Origin: Micromonospora parathelypteridis
Lineage (GTDB): Bacteria; Actinomycetota; Actinomycetes; Mycobacteriales; Micromonosporaceae
Reading direction: 5' to 3'
NCBI RefSeq assembly: GCF_014201145.1
Contig: NZ_JACHDP010000001.1
Span: 310,001-374,000 of the forward strand
DNA length: 64,000 bases
The translations under genes and the position numbers were made by a program. The notes beneath the pieces were generated by a model. It was not told the DNA's origin. It did no database searches and saw nothing but the letters and a program-made list of their open reading frames with translations. Positions 1 through 11,352 of the stretch are shown here, one piece after another; the first letter of the stretch is position 1; every line of letters starts with the position of its first letter.

Positions 1-447
1 TCGATGGAGCAGGGCCGGCTGGCCGCCCAGCACGCCTGCGGCGAACCGATCCGGGAGATGCACGGCCTGCAGCCCATCGGCATCTACACCATCCCGGAGA
101 TCAGCTTCGTCGGGCAGACCGAGGCGCAGCTCACCGACAACTCGACACCGTTCGAAGTCGGCATCGCGCGTTATCGGGAGCTGGCCCGCGGCCAGATCGT
201 CGGTGACTCGTACGGGATGTTGAAGTTGCTCGTCTCCCCCGAGGACGGCCGACTGCTCGGAGTGCACGTCTTCGGCACCGCCGCCACCGAGATCGTCCAC
301 ATCGGGCAGGCGGTGATCGGCTGCGGCGGCACGATCGACTACCTGGTCGACGCGGTGTTCAACTACCCGACGCTGGCCGAGGCGTACAAGGTGGCCGCCC
401 TGGACGCGTCCAACAAGATCCGCAACATCACCCGCATCGACGGCTAG
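1..447 (+). CDS. sthA: Soluble NAD(P)+ transhydrogenase, C-terminal part (5' truncated)
   Basis: The window opens inside this gene; 148 residues remain. The segment around residues 26-38 ([10 protein letters not shown]) and the closing [20 protein letters not shown] match the dimerisation domain of the flavoprotein disulfide-reductase family, in the version found in Si-specific soluble transhydrogenase (SthA/UdhA). That enzyme moves hydride between NADPH and NAD+ in the cytoplasm. The C-terminal HPTxxE-type motif of true disulfide reductases is replaced by NYPTLAE, as expected for SthA. FAD- and NAD-binding parts lie outside the window, so dihydrolipoamide dehydrogenase-like paralogues cannot be fully excluded. 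Confidence 0.85.
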   Translation, partial: SMEQGRLAAQHACGEPIREMHGLQPIGIYTIPEISFVGQTEAQLTDNSTPFEVGIARYRELARGQIVGDSYGMLKLLVSPEDGRLLGVHVFGTAATEIVHIGQAVIGCGGTIDYLVDAVFNYPTLAEAYKVAALDASNKIRNITRIDG

Positions 448-450
448 CCC

Positions 451-858
451 CTACCCCCTACCCCCGACCTCCACCAGCTCCGCCAGGTGGGTGCGGTAGT
501 TCGGGCAGGTCGAGATGTCCTCGTGTGAGCAGTTCAGCCCGGCCTCAAGCAGATCTAGCGCCGACCGCAGCGCCGCCATCCTGGCCTGCAGCGCGCCGTG
601 ATTGCGGCGCAGCACGTCCTTGCGGGCGGCCGGGTCGCCTGCGACGAGGAACGCTCGAATGTCCGGCAGCGGCAGGCCGGCCTGCTTCGCGCGCAGGATC
701 GAGGCCACCCGGAACAGGTCGTCGTGGGTGTAGCGGCGACGACCGCCGGTGACCCGGGCGGGGCAGAGCAGGCCCACCGATTCCCAGTGCCGCAGTACGT
801 GCGCTGGTAGGCCGAAGTGGTCGGCCACTTCGCCGATCGTCATCGGGCTTGACTTCAT
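451..858 (-). CDS. MerR-family transcriptional regulator
   Basis: The protein has 135 residues. A MerR winged helix starts at MTIGEVADHFG and continues through VLRHWESVGLL and GGRRRYTHDDL, followed by a helical dimerisation segment. The C-terminus holds a CSHEDISTCPNY stretch whose Cys/His residues could bind metal or sense redox, which is inference. The start is uncertain: ATG at 858 or ATG at 843. The methyltransferase gene starts divergently only about 20 bp away, so the MerR operator must overlap both starts. That layout suggests it controls the methyltransferase as well as itself. Its 3' end is 3 bp from the transhydrogenase stop (convergent). Confidence 0.85.
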   Translation of the reverse strand: MKSSPMTIGEVADHFGLPAHVLRHWESVGLLCPARVTGGRRRYTHDDLFRVASILRAKQAGLPLPDIRAFLVAGDPAARKDVLRRNHGALQARMAALRSALDLLEAGLNCSHEDISTCPNYRTHLAELVEVGGRG

Positions 859-877
859 GTCGACATTAAGGCCGACC

Positions 878-1621
878 ATGGCGGGCATGTCCAGTCTTCT
901 AGCTTTCCTCGATGCCATCGAGAGCGAGCCTGCGGCCGTCGAACTGCGCGCCCGCTCCTACGAGTTGCTCGGCGACCTCACTGGCCGAACCGTCGTCGAC
1001 GCCGGCTGTGGCAGTGGCCGCGCCGTCGCCGAGCTGGCCGAGCGCGGAGCCCACGCCGTCGGCGTCGACCTCGATCCCGAGATGATCGCCGTGGCCCGGG
1101 AGCGCTGGCCTGCCGGCGAGTTCCATGTCGGCGACGCCGCCGAACTGCCGCTCGAAACCGGATCGGCCACCTACTACCGGGCGGACAAGGTGTTGCACGC
1201 GCTCGACGACCCGGCGCGTGCCGTGGCCGAGGCCCGGCGGGTGCTCGCACCGGGCGGTCGGGCCGTGCTGCTCGGTCAGGACTGGGACATGATCGCCATT
1301 GACTCGGACGAGCCGGAAGCCACCCGTCGGCTGGTCCACGCGAAAGCGGACTCGCTCCCGTCGCCGCGCATCGCACGTAGGTATCGCAACCTGCTGCTCG
1401 ACGCCGGGTTCACCGACCCGATCGTCGAGGTGCACACCGCTGTGCTCATCGGCGACACCGCGCTCGACCTGTTGAAACGGATCACCGACGACGAGACCTG
1501 GCTCGCCGAGCAGGCCGACCGCGCTCGCGCGAACCGGATCCTCGTCGTCGTACCAATGTTCCTGGTCGCCGCCCAGACCCAACCCCCACCCCCCACCCCC
1601 ACCCCCACGAGCCCCAAGTGA
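878..1621 (+). CDS. Class I SAM-dependent methyltransferase
   Basis: The protein has 247 residues. Motif I is VVDAGCGSGRAVAEL, followed by an acidic residue at the end of strand 2 (GVDLDPEM) and a later AEARRVLAPGGRAVLLG motif, so it is a Rossmann-fold methyltransferase of the Methyltransf_11/UbiE-like type. The substrate cannot be named. The start at 878 is chosen because longer versions would run through the divergent merR gene. The last dozen residues are a Pro/Thr tail (PPPPTPTPTSPK) encoded by a C-rich tract that is one arm of a palindromic element. The original C-terminus may therefore have been replaced by the element, which also supplies the stop codon. Confidence 0.85.
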   Translation: MAGMSSLLAFLDAIESEPAAVELRARSYELLGDLTGRTVVDAGCGSGRAVAELAERGAHAVGVDLDPEMIAVARERWPAGEFHVGDAAELPLETGSATYYRADKVLHALDDPARAVAEARRVLAPGGRAVLLGQDWDMIAIDSDEPEATRRLVHAKADSLPSPRIARRYRNLLLDAGFTDPIVEVHTAVLIGDTALDLLKRITDDETWLAEQADRARANRILVVVPMFLVAAQTQPPPPTPTPTSPK

Positions 1622-1705
1622 TCAAGAGATTTGCGTCAGCCGTCCCGGAGTGTCGTGACGGAAACATCTTGATCACCGCGGGAGGGGGGGGTGGGGGTGG
1701 GGGTG
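1594..1705. repeat. Nested palindromic intergenic element
   Basis: Outer arms CACCCCCACCCCCAC (1594-1608) and GTGGGGGTGGGGGTG (1691-1705) are perfect complements. Inner arms GTGATCAAGA (1618-1627) and TCTTGATCAC (1667-1676) are also perfect complements, and the sequence between them is partly palindromic. The whole element could fold as a long cruciform or hairpin. It overlaps the 3' end of the methyltransferase gene. The form resembles a REP or small mobile palindromic unit, but no second copy is present in the window. Confidence 0.6.
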
Positions 1706-1714
1706 CGGAGGGGC

Positions 1715-1742
1715 GGTGCGGGGGCGGGGGCGCCCCCGCACC
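1715..1742 (-). terminator. Hairpin terminator of the xylanase transcript
   Basis: A perfect 11-bp stem, GGTGCGGGGGC (1715-1725) with GCCCCCGCACC (1732-1742), surrounds a 6-nt loop. It begins 14 nt past the xylanase stop codon. There is no U-tract, which is common for actinobacterial terminators. Confidence 0.65.
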
Positions 1743-1755
1743 GGCCGATGATCCG

Positions 1756-4597
<2,842 letters not shown>

Positions 4598-4691
4598 CGT
4601 TCGCGATCCCTCGTGGACATGGCGCATGGAAGGGGAGTAAGTCGAGGACTGCCCTTCGCCCGACCCTGACCGCGGCTCGCGTGACCAAGTC

Positions 4692-4735
4692 AGCTTCAAT
4701 CGAGAATGCTCGATTGTCAAGACTTCCGGAAACCT
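4692..4735 (-). promoter_or_regulatory. Promoter and operator of the esterase-xylanase pair
   Basis: On the minus strand a perfect -35 box TTGACA (4720-4715) is followed by a 17-nt spacer and a weaker -10, GAAGCT (4697-4692). The spacer is filled by the palindrome CAATCGAG-CATT-CTCGATTG (4697-4716; 8-bp arms). Just upstream is TTCCGGAAACCT (4724-4735, plus-strand reading), a 12-mer that recurs at 17406-17417 in the GH3 operon promoter. This arrangement fits repression by a LacI-type protein. Confidence 0.6.
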
Positions 4736-4847
4736 TTCAGCGCAACCGATTTGGTGCCCACCTGCACACCCGTGCACCTCGACAGACCGGGTCACCGAGG
4801 GGATCGCGTGCCTTTATCGGGACGTTCTCGAAACGTGCCGGCCTCGT

Positions 4848-6980
4848 TCAGTAGATGCGCCGCCCACGCTCGTCCGGCACCCCGGACTTCCGGAAAAAGT
4901 ACGTGTTGACCTGGTCGCGCCACTCGGTGGCGGACCGCACCTGCTCGTCGAGACGTTCGGCCACCCGCTCGTACACGGCCGCGTCGATCATCCCGTTCAG
5001 GGTCTGCCAGCGCCGTCGCATCACCGCCACCTCCTCGACACCCGCGAAGTGGGTGTCGTAGATGTGCTGGATGACGGTCGAGCCGCTGTGCAGGACGTGC
5101 TCGTACGGGACGTGGTGGAAGAAGAGCAGCAACTCGTCGGGGCAACTCTCGGGCGACTCGTACACCTGGGCCCAGTACGGCGGGTACTGGGCGGCGAAAC
5201 CGGTGCCCGACGCGCGGCTGCGGTCCACCCCCACACCGTCCCGGTCGGCGAAGTGGTAGGTGCCCCACCGGGTGTACTCGTACCCGTCGATGCCGGGGCC
5301 GTAGTGGTCGCCGGGATTAACCATGAAGCCGACGCCCAGCGGGGCGGTGTACCGCTCGTAGGTGCGCCACGAGTCGTCCATGATCTCGTGCAGCGTCCGT
5401 CCGACCAGCTCCGGGTCGGCGGTCGCCGACGGTGGGAAGGTCAGCGCGATCCATTCGTCGAGGACCGCCGTCGGGTCCAGCCGGGGGTCCCAGGCGAGCC
5501 GGCCGAACGTGTACAGGTTGGCCTGCGCCAACGGGTGCCCGGTCCAGAAGAGATCGTCACCGGTGTTGGCGACGGCGACAAGTCCGCCACCCGCCTCCCC
5601 CGTGGCCACATCGGCGATCGTCCGTCCACCCGGACCCCAGGGGCCGAAGCGCAGCAGCTCACTCCACCACGGGCCGAGGTGACAGACGTGCCGCTGCTGG
5701 CCCGTGTACTCCTGGGTGACCTGCAACTCCATCGCCAGCCGGGTCGCCGGCATGGCGGCGAGCACCGGGGAGACCGGCTCACGCGTCTGGAAGTCCACCG
5801 GACCGAACTTCACCTGCACGACCACGTTGGTGTGGAACCGCCCGTCGAGCGGGGCGAAGTGGTCGTACGCGGCGCGCGCCCGATCGGTGGACCGGTCCCG
5901 CCAGTCCTGGTGGTGGTTGTAGACGAACGCCCGCCAGTGCACCACTCCCCCGTGCGGGGCGAGGGCCTCCGCCAGCACGTTCGCCCCGTCGGCGTGGTCA
6001 CGCCCATACGTGAACGGGCCGGGTTGCCCCTCCGAGTCGGCCTTCACCACGTAGCCGCCGAAGTCCGGGATGCGCTCGTACACGTTTCGGGTGGTGGTGG
6101 CCCACCAGGCCCGCACCGCCTCGTCCATCGGATCGGCGGTCGCCAGGCCGCCGAGGACCACCGGCGCGGCGAAGGTGACCGACAGGTGCACCCGGATGCC
6201 GTACGGGCGCAGCACGTCCGCGATCTCGGCGACGTCACCGAGCCGGTCGGTGAGCAGCAGCGCCTCCGTCCGGGCGACGTTGACGTTGTTCACCGAGATC
6301 GCGTTGACACCGCTCGCGGCCAACAGTCGCCCATAATCCCGGATCCGGGCAAGGTCGCCGCGCGGTCGGCCAGCACACCAGAAGATCGAGCCGCCCGCGT
6401 ACCCCCGTTCCACCTGCCCCATCACCGGGTGCACGGCCACGTTGTCCCAGTGGTTCAGCATCCGCCGGTGCAGCGCCGGCCGGTGCCGCTCCGGCGGGCG
6501 GGCCGGGTCGTAGGCCGCGGCACAGAGCCGAACCACGTGGAACAGCCCGTACAGCAGGCCGGCGGGTGCGTCGGCCACCACCACGGTCACCTCGCCGGCC
6601 CGCGCCAGCAGGAACCCCTCGTCGCCGAGCGTCTCGCCGTCGCCGATCTCGACCAGCGCCGCCTCCCCCACGGCGCGCGCCGCCTCCACCGCCGGGTTGG
6701 GCAGCTCGCCGGCACCACGCAGGGCGAGCACCAGGTCGACGTCGACGTCCCAGGAGGGGGAATGCCACACCCGTCCGCCGTAGCGCGCGCAGGCACGCGA
6801 AACCTCGGCGAGGACGGTGTCGACGAGCAACCCGTGACCGTGGACGAGGATGCGGCGCGCGCCCAGCGCCCGAAACGCCTCCGGGGGCAACCAGGCCGCG
6901 TGTACGCGCGGCTCGTCGGACCTCTCCTGCTCCTCGACGAACACCAACTGCTCCAGGTCCGCCGACCCTTCGGTGTTCAC
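4848..6980 (-). CDS. aguA: GH67 alpha-glucuronidase
   Basis: The 710-residue protein has no signal peptide, so it acts inside the cell. It removes (4-O-methyl)-glucuronic acid from the non-reducing end of imported aldouronic acids. An N-terminal GH67N-like domain is followed by the barrel, beginning near RRMLNHWDNVAVHPVMGQ and containing FGGYVVKADSEGQPGPFTYGR with the catalytic acidic residues. Length matches the family. The GTG start at 6980 overlaps the GH42 stop (GTGA), so translation is coupled; a frame open to 7460 upstream is only a shadow of the GH42 gene. It is the last gene of the operon. Confidence 0.93.
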   Translation of the reverse strand: MNTEGSADLEQLVFVEEQERSDEPRVHAAWLPPEAFRALGARRILVHGHGLLVDTVLAEVSRACARYGGRVWHSPSWDVDVDLVLALRGAGELPNPAVEAARAVGEAALVEIGDGETLGDEGFLLARAGEVTVVVADAPAGLLYGLFHVVRLCAAAYDPARPPERHRPALHRRMLNHWDNVAVHPVMGQVERGYAGGSIFWCAGRPRGDLARIRDYGRLLAASGVNAISVNNVNVARTEALLLTDRLGDVAEIADVLRPYGIRVHLSVTFAAPVVLGGLATADPMDEAVRAWWATTTRNVYERIPDFGGYVVKADSEGQPGPFTYGRDHADGANVLAEALAPHGGVVHWRAFVYNHHQDWRDRSTDRARAAYDHFAPLDGRFHTNVVVQVKFGPVDFQTREPVSPVLAAMPATRLAMELQVTQEYTGQQRHVCHLGPWWSELLRFGPWGPGGRTIADVATGEAGGGLVAVANTGDDLFWTGHPLAQANLYTFGRLAWDPRLDPTAVLDEWIALTFPPSATADPELVGRTLHEIMDDSWRTYERYTAPLGVGFMVNPGDHYGPGIDGYEYTRWGTYHFADRDGVGVDRSRASGTGFAAQYPPYWAQVYESPESCPDELLLFFHHVPYEHVLHSGSTVIQHIYDTHFAGVEEVAVMRRRWQTLNGMIDAAVYERVAERLDEQVRSATEWRDQVNTYFFRKSGVPDERGRRIY

Positions 6981-9010
6981 GCGTCCGCCCGCAACACGAC
7001 GACGCCGTACGCCGGCAGCCGCAGGGCAGCGCCGGTCGCTGTCCGGTCGCCGGTGAGCAGGTCGACGCCACTGGTCGGGGCGGCCACCTCGATCGGCTCG
7101 GCGCGGTGGTTGAGCAGGAACAGCAGCCGCGATCCGTCCGGCGCGACCCGGACGGCGGATTCCAGGTCCGGGACGTCCGGGTAGGGCCCGAGCACGTCGT
7201 GGCGGGCCAGCACCTGCCGAACCACCCAGGAGACCCCGGCCTGGTCCAGACCCGCGGCCACGTACCAGCCGTCGCCGGCACCGAAGGAGTTGCGGGTCAC
7301 CGCCGGGGTGCCCGCGTAGAAGTCGGCCTGGTAGGTGCCGACCACCTCCGCGCCCTGCGGGATCACCACCTCGAACAGCAGCCGCGCCTCGACGTCGACC
7401 TGGTCGGCGCCGTCGCCGAGGCGGACCGGGTTGACCACCTCCGGACCGCGCGCGTCCCACTCGTCGACCCGGACCCCCATCAGTTGACCGAGAGGGCCGG
7501 GCACGTCCATCAGGAAGGCCTGGTCGTTCTCGTCCACCCGACCGGACAGGTACGTGGTCAGCACCGAACCGCCGCGCTCGGCGACCGCCTCCAGGCGTTG
7601 CGGCAGGTCACCCTTGAGCATGTGCAGGGCCGGCGCGACGACCACGTCGTAGCGGGACAGGTCCTGGGTCACCGCGACGACGTCCAGGTCCACGCCGGCG
7701 TCCCAGAGCGCCCGGTGGTACGCGAGCACGACCTGCTGATAGCGGACCAGCCGGGACGGGCCGTCGGAGATCTCCAACGCCCACCAACTGTCCCAGTCGA
7801 ACAGCAGGGCCACCCGGGCCGGGGTCCGCGCGCCCAGCGACGCCGGGCCGAGGCGGTCCAGTTCGACGCCCAGCTCGGCGACCTCCCGGAACACCCGGGT
7901 GTCGGAGCGCCCGGCGTGGCCGATGACCGCGCCGTGGTATTTCTCGCTGGCGCCCCGGGCGGCACGCAGTTGGAAGAACAGCACCGCGTCGGCGCCGTGT
8001 GCCACCGCCTGCCAACTCCACAGCCGCATGAGGCCGGGCCTCTTCAGCGGGTTGACGTCCCGGCAGGCGGTGAAGCTCGGGGTCTGTTCCATCAACCAGA
8101 ACGGCTGGCCGTCCTTGAGCCCGCGCATCAGGTCGTGGGTCAGCGCCATCCGGGCGGCCGACTCGTCGTCCGGCGGGTAGTTGTCCCAGGAGACGAAGTC
8201 CAGGTGGCTGGCCCAGCGGTGATAGTCGATCGGCCGGTACATGCCCATGAAGTTGGTCGTCACCGGTAGGACCGGGCTGGACTCCCGGATGGCGGCCTTC
8301 TCGTCGCGGAAGTTGGTCAGCATCGCGTCGGAGGAGAACCGCAGGTAGTCCAGGGTGATGCCCTGGAAGGCGGTGTGGTCGGGGCCGCGCCAGTGCTCGG
8401 TCAGCGCCGACGGCGGCTCGATCTCGTCCCAGTCGGTGAAGGTGTGCGACCAGAAGGTGGTGTACCAGGCCTCGTTCAGCTCGTCGAGGGTGCCGTAGCG
8501 GTTGCGCAGCCAGTCACGGAAGCCGTTCGCGCAGAGCGCGCAGTAGCAGGCGCCGCCGTACTCGTTGCCGACGTGCCACGCGACGACCGCCGGGCTGTCG
8601 GCGTAGCGGCGGGCGACCCGGCGGGCCAACTCGGTGGAGAGCCGGCGAAAGACCGGGGAACTGGGACAGGAGTTGTGCCGCTGACCGAACCGGTGCTTGC
8701 GGCCCTCGAAGTCGGTCCGGGTCACCTCCGGGTACGCCTTCGCCAACCACGCTGGGTGAGCGCCGGTGCCGGTCGCCAGGCAGATCCCGCGCCCCTCGGC
8801 GCCGGCGCGCTCGACGATCCGGTCCAGCAACGAGAAGTCGTACACGTCCTCGGCGGGCTGATTGAGCGCCCAGTCGAAGACGCCGATGGTGACCAGGTCG
8901 ATCCGGGCGGTGTCGAAGAGACGGTAGTCCTGTTTCCACACGTCCTCGGGCCACTGTTCCGGGTTGTAGTCGCCCCCGAAGGGCACCTTGGCAGTGACGG
9001 GCAGGCTCAT
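6977..9010 (-). CDS. GH42 beta-galactosidase-family glycosidase
   Basis: The 677-residue protein opens with FGGDYNPEQWPEDVW, the GH42 hallmark. Acid/base Glu is in AWHVGNEYGG and the nucleophile Glu in FWLMEQTPS. The Cys cluster CYCALCANGF fits the zinc-binding site of the family. Trimerisation and C-terminal beta domains are present. There is no signal peptide, so it is cytoplasmic. Its start overlaps the YesL stop (ATGA). In a xylan operon it probably removes galactose or L-arabinopyranose side residues, since both activities are known in GH42; the choice between them is open. Confidence 0.9.
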   Translation of the reverse strand: MSLPVTAKVPFGGDYNPEQWPEDVWKQDYRLFDTARIDLVTIGVFDWALNQPAEDVYDFSLLDRIVERAGAEGRGICLATGTGAHPAWLAKAYPEVTRTDFEGRKHRFGQRHNSCPSSPVFRRLSTELARRVARRYADSPAVVAWHVGNEYGGACYCALCANGFRDWLRNRYGTLDELNEAWYTTFWSHTFTDWDEIEPPSALTEHWRGPDHTAFQGITLDYLRFSSDAMLTNFRDEKAAIRESSPVLPVTTNFMGMYRPIDYHRWASHLDFVSWDNYPPDDESAARMALTHDLMRGLKDGQPFWLMEQTPSFTACRDVNPLKRPGLMRLWSWQAVAHGADAVLFFQLRAARGASEKYHGAVIGHAGRSDTRVFREVAELGVELDRLGPASLGARTPARVALLFDWDSWWALEISDGPSRLVRYQQVVLAYHRALWDAGVDLDVVAVTQDLSRYDVVVAPALHMLKGDLPQRLEAVAERGGSVLTTYLSGRVDENDQAFLMDVPGPLGQLMGVRVDEWDARGPEVVNPVRLGDGADQVDVEARLLFEVVIPQGAEVVGTYQADFYAGTPAVTRNSFGAGDGWYVAAGLDQAGVSWVVRQVLARHDVLGPYPDVPDLESAVRVAPDGSRLLFLLNHRAEPIEVAAPTSGVDLLTGDRTATGAALRLPAYGVVVLRADA

Positions 9011-9696
9011 CCGGTGAACTCCTTCTCGATCAGGTGGATCATCGGGTCACCGATACGCAGGAACGCCAGGACCGCGACCGAAGCGAGCATCGCCAGCACC
9101 GCCTCGGAGAAGACCGCGGTGATCCCGGCCGCCGCGGCCAGCAGCAGGGCGTTGCCGACGGTGACACCGGGGGTACGCACGAGGAAGTGCGTGGCGAGCC
9201 GAAGCACGTCCCGGGTGCGGAAGTCGAACAGCGAGATGATCACCAGAGCGTTGGCCGCGCAGAGCGTCACCCCCACTCCGAGCAGGACCAGCGGCACCGT
9301 CCACCAGTCCGAGAGGCCGACCGCACCCAGGTAGGCGAGGTTCATGGCGAGCACGGTCAGCCACAGCAGTGTCGGCACCCAGACGCGCAACACGCCGGAC
9401 AGGTTGGCCCGGTACCCGCGCCAGAACAGGGCGGCGGGCCGCAGTTCGGTCAGGTCGGGACGCTGGTGGCGCAGGGCGTACAGGGCCGCCGACATCGCGG
9501 GGCCGACCGGCACCAGGAAGAGCGCCACCAACGGCAGATTGCTGGGGTCGCGGCCCAGCAGCAGCAACGGGAGCAGGCCGGGCAGGGTGGTGAGCAGGAG
9601 CAGCAACTCGACCACGAGCAGGATGTAGACGCGGGAGGTGATCCGCGACAGTGGCCCGTCACCGAACTGTCGCCAGGCATGGGCGGCGCCGCTCAT
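9007..9696 (-). CDS. YesL/DUF624 family membrane protein
   Basis: The protein has 229 residues with about five to six hydrophobic segments (for example VYILLVVELLLLLTTLPGLL, LLWLTVLAMNLAYLGAVGL and a C-terminal pair). It matches the YesL/DUF624 family, which is almost always found beside LplB/YtcP-type sugar transporters and intracellular glycosidases. Its molecular role is unknown. The start at 9696 overlaps the GH39 stop (ATGA) and has a GGAAGGAG ribosome site. A longer frame to 10092 is an out-of-frame shadow inside GH39. Confidence 0.85.
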   Translation of the reverse strand: MSGAAHAWRQFGDGPLSRITSRVYILLVVELLLLLTTLPGLLPLLLLGRDPSNLPLVALFLVPVGPAMSAALYALRHQRPDLTELRPAALFWRGYRANLSGVLRVWVPTLLWLTVLAMNLAYLGAVGLSDWWTVPLVLLGVGVTLCAANALVIISLFDFRTRDVLRLATHFLVRTPGVTVGNALLLAAAAGITAVFSEAVLAMLASVAVLAFLRIGDPMIHLIEKEFTG

Positions 9697-11234
9697 GATT
9701 GCTCCTTCCGGTCGGTCCCGGCCGGGAGGCCGAGCAGGCGGTCGGCGTTCCACCACGGCGGGGTCTCGTCCCGCACCGGGCTCAGCTCGAGAAGGGTGAC
9801 CTCGTGCCGGCTGAGGATGAGGTCCACCTCGACCCGGCCGGCGGCGACCGGCAGGGCCCGGTGGGTCCGGGCGGGCTCGGCGGCCTCCCGCAGCGCGTCG
9901 AGCTGGCGGGCTCGAGGTGAGCGGGGGCGACCCATCTCGGCCCAGGCCGCCCATGCGTTGCCCGCCTCCTCGCTGACCGACGAACGGAGCAGGAACGCCG
10001 ACGTCGTAGCGGGCGGGCCGAGCGGGATCGACAGGGCCAGCGGGTGCCGGTCCGGTGCCGGTGACAGCCCGGTGACGTCCACCGGTGCCCACGCCAGCAC
10101 GGCGACCCGGCCGTCGGTGTGGCGGGTGACCAGGTGGTCGTCTCCACGCGCGAGCACCTCGTCGCCGAGGCGGGCCATGAAGGCGTACAGGTGATAGGTC
10201 GGTTTTTTGATCTGGCGGTGAGTGAGCAGGCCGAACCCGCCGTGGAACAACGAGGTGGGAATCCCCACCTCCTCGAACATGTCACTGAAGGTCCAGTACG
10301 AGAACGAGTCGACCAGGTCGCCGCCGGCAGCCAGCACGGGTGCGAGGTACGCGGCGTGGAACGGTGTGTCGTGGATCGGGTTGTCCGGGCGGTATGAGGA
10401 GTTGAACTCGGTGATGTGCACCGGCAGCTCCGCCAGCGCGGTGCCGGTCAGGTGCCGGCGCGGGGCGGCGAACTGGGTGAGCAGCTCCGCCGCCGGGGTG
10501 AGGGTCTGGTGGGTGCCGAACGGCACGTGCTGGGCTGGCCCCGAGGTGTACGCGTGCCGGCTGACGAAGTCGACCGGCACCCGTCGGTCGGTGACGAACT
10601 CGGCGAACGGCATCAGCCAGTCATCCGCCCCCGGGGAGATCGCGGGTCCACCGACCTGCAACGACGCGTCGACGTCCTTGATCGCGTGCGCGCTCACCTC
10701 GTACAGGTGGTGGTACGCGTCGCGGTCGGCGCCCGCCCAGAAGGCGACGAGGTTCGGCTCGTTCCACACCTCGATCGGCCAGCCGCGGACCTCGTCGAGG
10801 CCGTAGCGGTCGACCAGGTGGGCGACCGTGGCGCGGACCAGGTCCGCCCACTCGGTGAAGGACTTCGGTGGCGTGACGTTGCCCTGCCACCAGAACACCG
10901 TCTGGTCGCCGGAGGCGAGACCCGAGGGCATGAAGCCCAACTCGACGAACGGGCGGATGCCCAGTTCGAGGTACGCGTCGACGACCTGGTCGACGTAGGT
11001 GAACGAGTGGTGTACGCGACGCTCACCCGCGTGCTCGTACGGGCGGTGCACACCGACGCCGTCGCTGAGCAGCCCGTGACCCCGGATGTGTCGGAAGCCG
11101 ATGTCGCGTTGGATGAGGGCCAGCGAGTCCTGGTAGTCGCGGCGCAGGGCCAGCTCGAAACGGCCGGTGCCGACGCACTGCCGCCAGGCGTCGGTGAGGC
11201 GGCAGATGGGCTGATCGGGAACGGTGTTGCGCAT
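9693..11234 (-). CDS. GH39 beta-xylosidase
   Basis: The 513-residue protein lacks a signal peptide. The GH39 acid/base Glu is in EVWNEPNLVAFW and the nucleophile Glu in HITEFNSSYRPD. The N-terminal RHIRGHGLLSDGVGV and the SYWTFSDMFEE segment are also typical. It would release xylose from the non-reducing end of imported xylo-oligosaccharides. It is the first gene after an intra-operon hairpin that separates it from the binding-protein gene. Confidence 0.92.
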   Translation of the reverse strand: MRNTVPDQPICRLTDAWRQCVGTGRFELALRRDYQDSLALIQRDIGFRHIRGHGLLSDGVGVHRPYEHAGERRVHHSFTYVDQVVDAYLELGIRPFVELGFMPSGLASGDQTVFWWQGNVTPPKSFTEWADLVRATVAHLVDRYGLDEVRGWPIEVWNEPNLVAFWAGADRDAYHHLYEVSAHAIKDVDASLQVGGPAISPGADDWLMPFAEFVTDRRVPVDFVSRHAYTSGPAQHVPFGTHQTLTPAAELLTQFAAPRRHLTGTALAELPVHITEFNSSYRPDNPIHDTPFHAAYLAPVLAAGGDLVDSFSYWTFSDMFEEVGIPTSLFHGGFGLLTHRQIKKPTYHLYAFMARLGDEVLARGDDHLVTRHTDGRVAVLAWAPVDVTGLSPAPDRHPLALSIPLGPPATTSAFLLRSSVSEEAGNAWAAWAEMGRPRSPRARQLDALREAAEPARTHRALPVAAGRVEVDLILSRHEVTLLELSPVRDETPPWWNADRLLGLPAGTDRKEQS

Positions 11235-11304
11235 TGCTGTCCTCTGGTCGTCCTGCCGGAGGGCGGGCGGGTCGCGCGCGTCGCACCGGCCGGTGGTGGT
11301 CGCC

Positions 11305-11347
11305 GGGGAGTCGGTCGGGCCGCGGTGGACCGCCCGACCGACTCCCC
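11305..11347 (-). terminator. Strong intra-operon hairpin between binding protein and GH39
   Basis: Perfect 16-bp arms, GGGGAGTCGGTCGGGC (11305-11320) and its complement (11332-11347), surround an 11-nt loop. The hairpin starts 5 nt past the binding-protein stop. It can act as a partial terminator or a 3' stabiliser, keeping binding-protein mRNA above that of the downstream glycosidases. Confidence 0.7.
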
Positions 11348-11352
11348 GCTGA

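Noticed and set aside
4822-4836. ACGTT-CTCGA-AACGT hairpin after the GH67 gene as a terminator
   Set aside because: Only five base pairs with no U-tract; too weak to call, although something must end the operon between 4600 and 4848.
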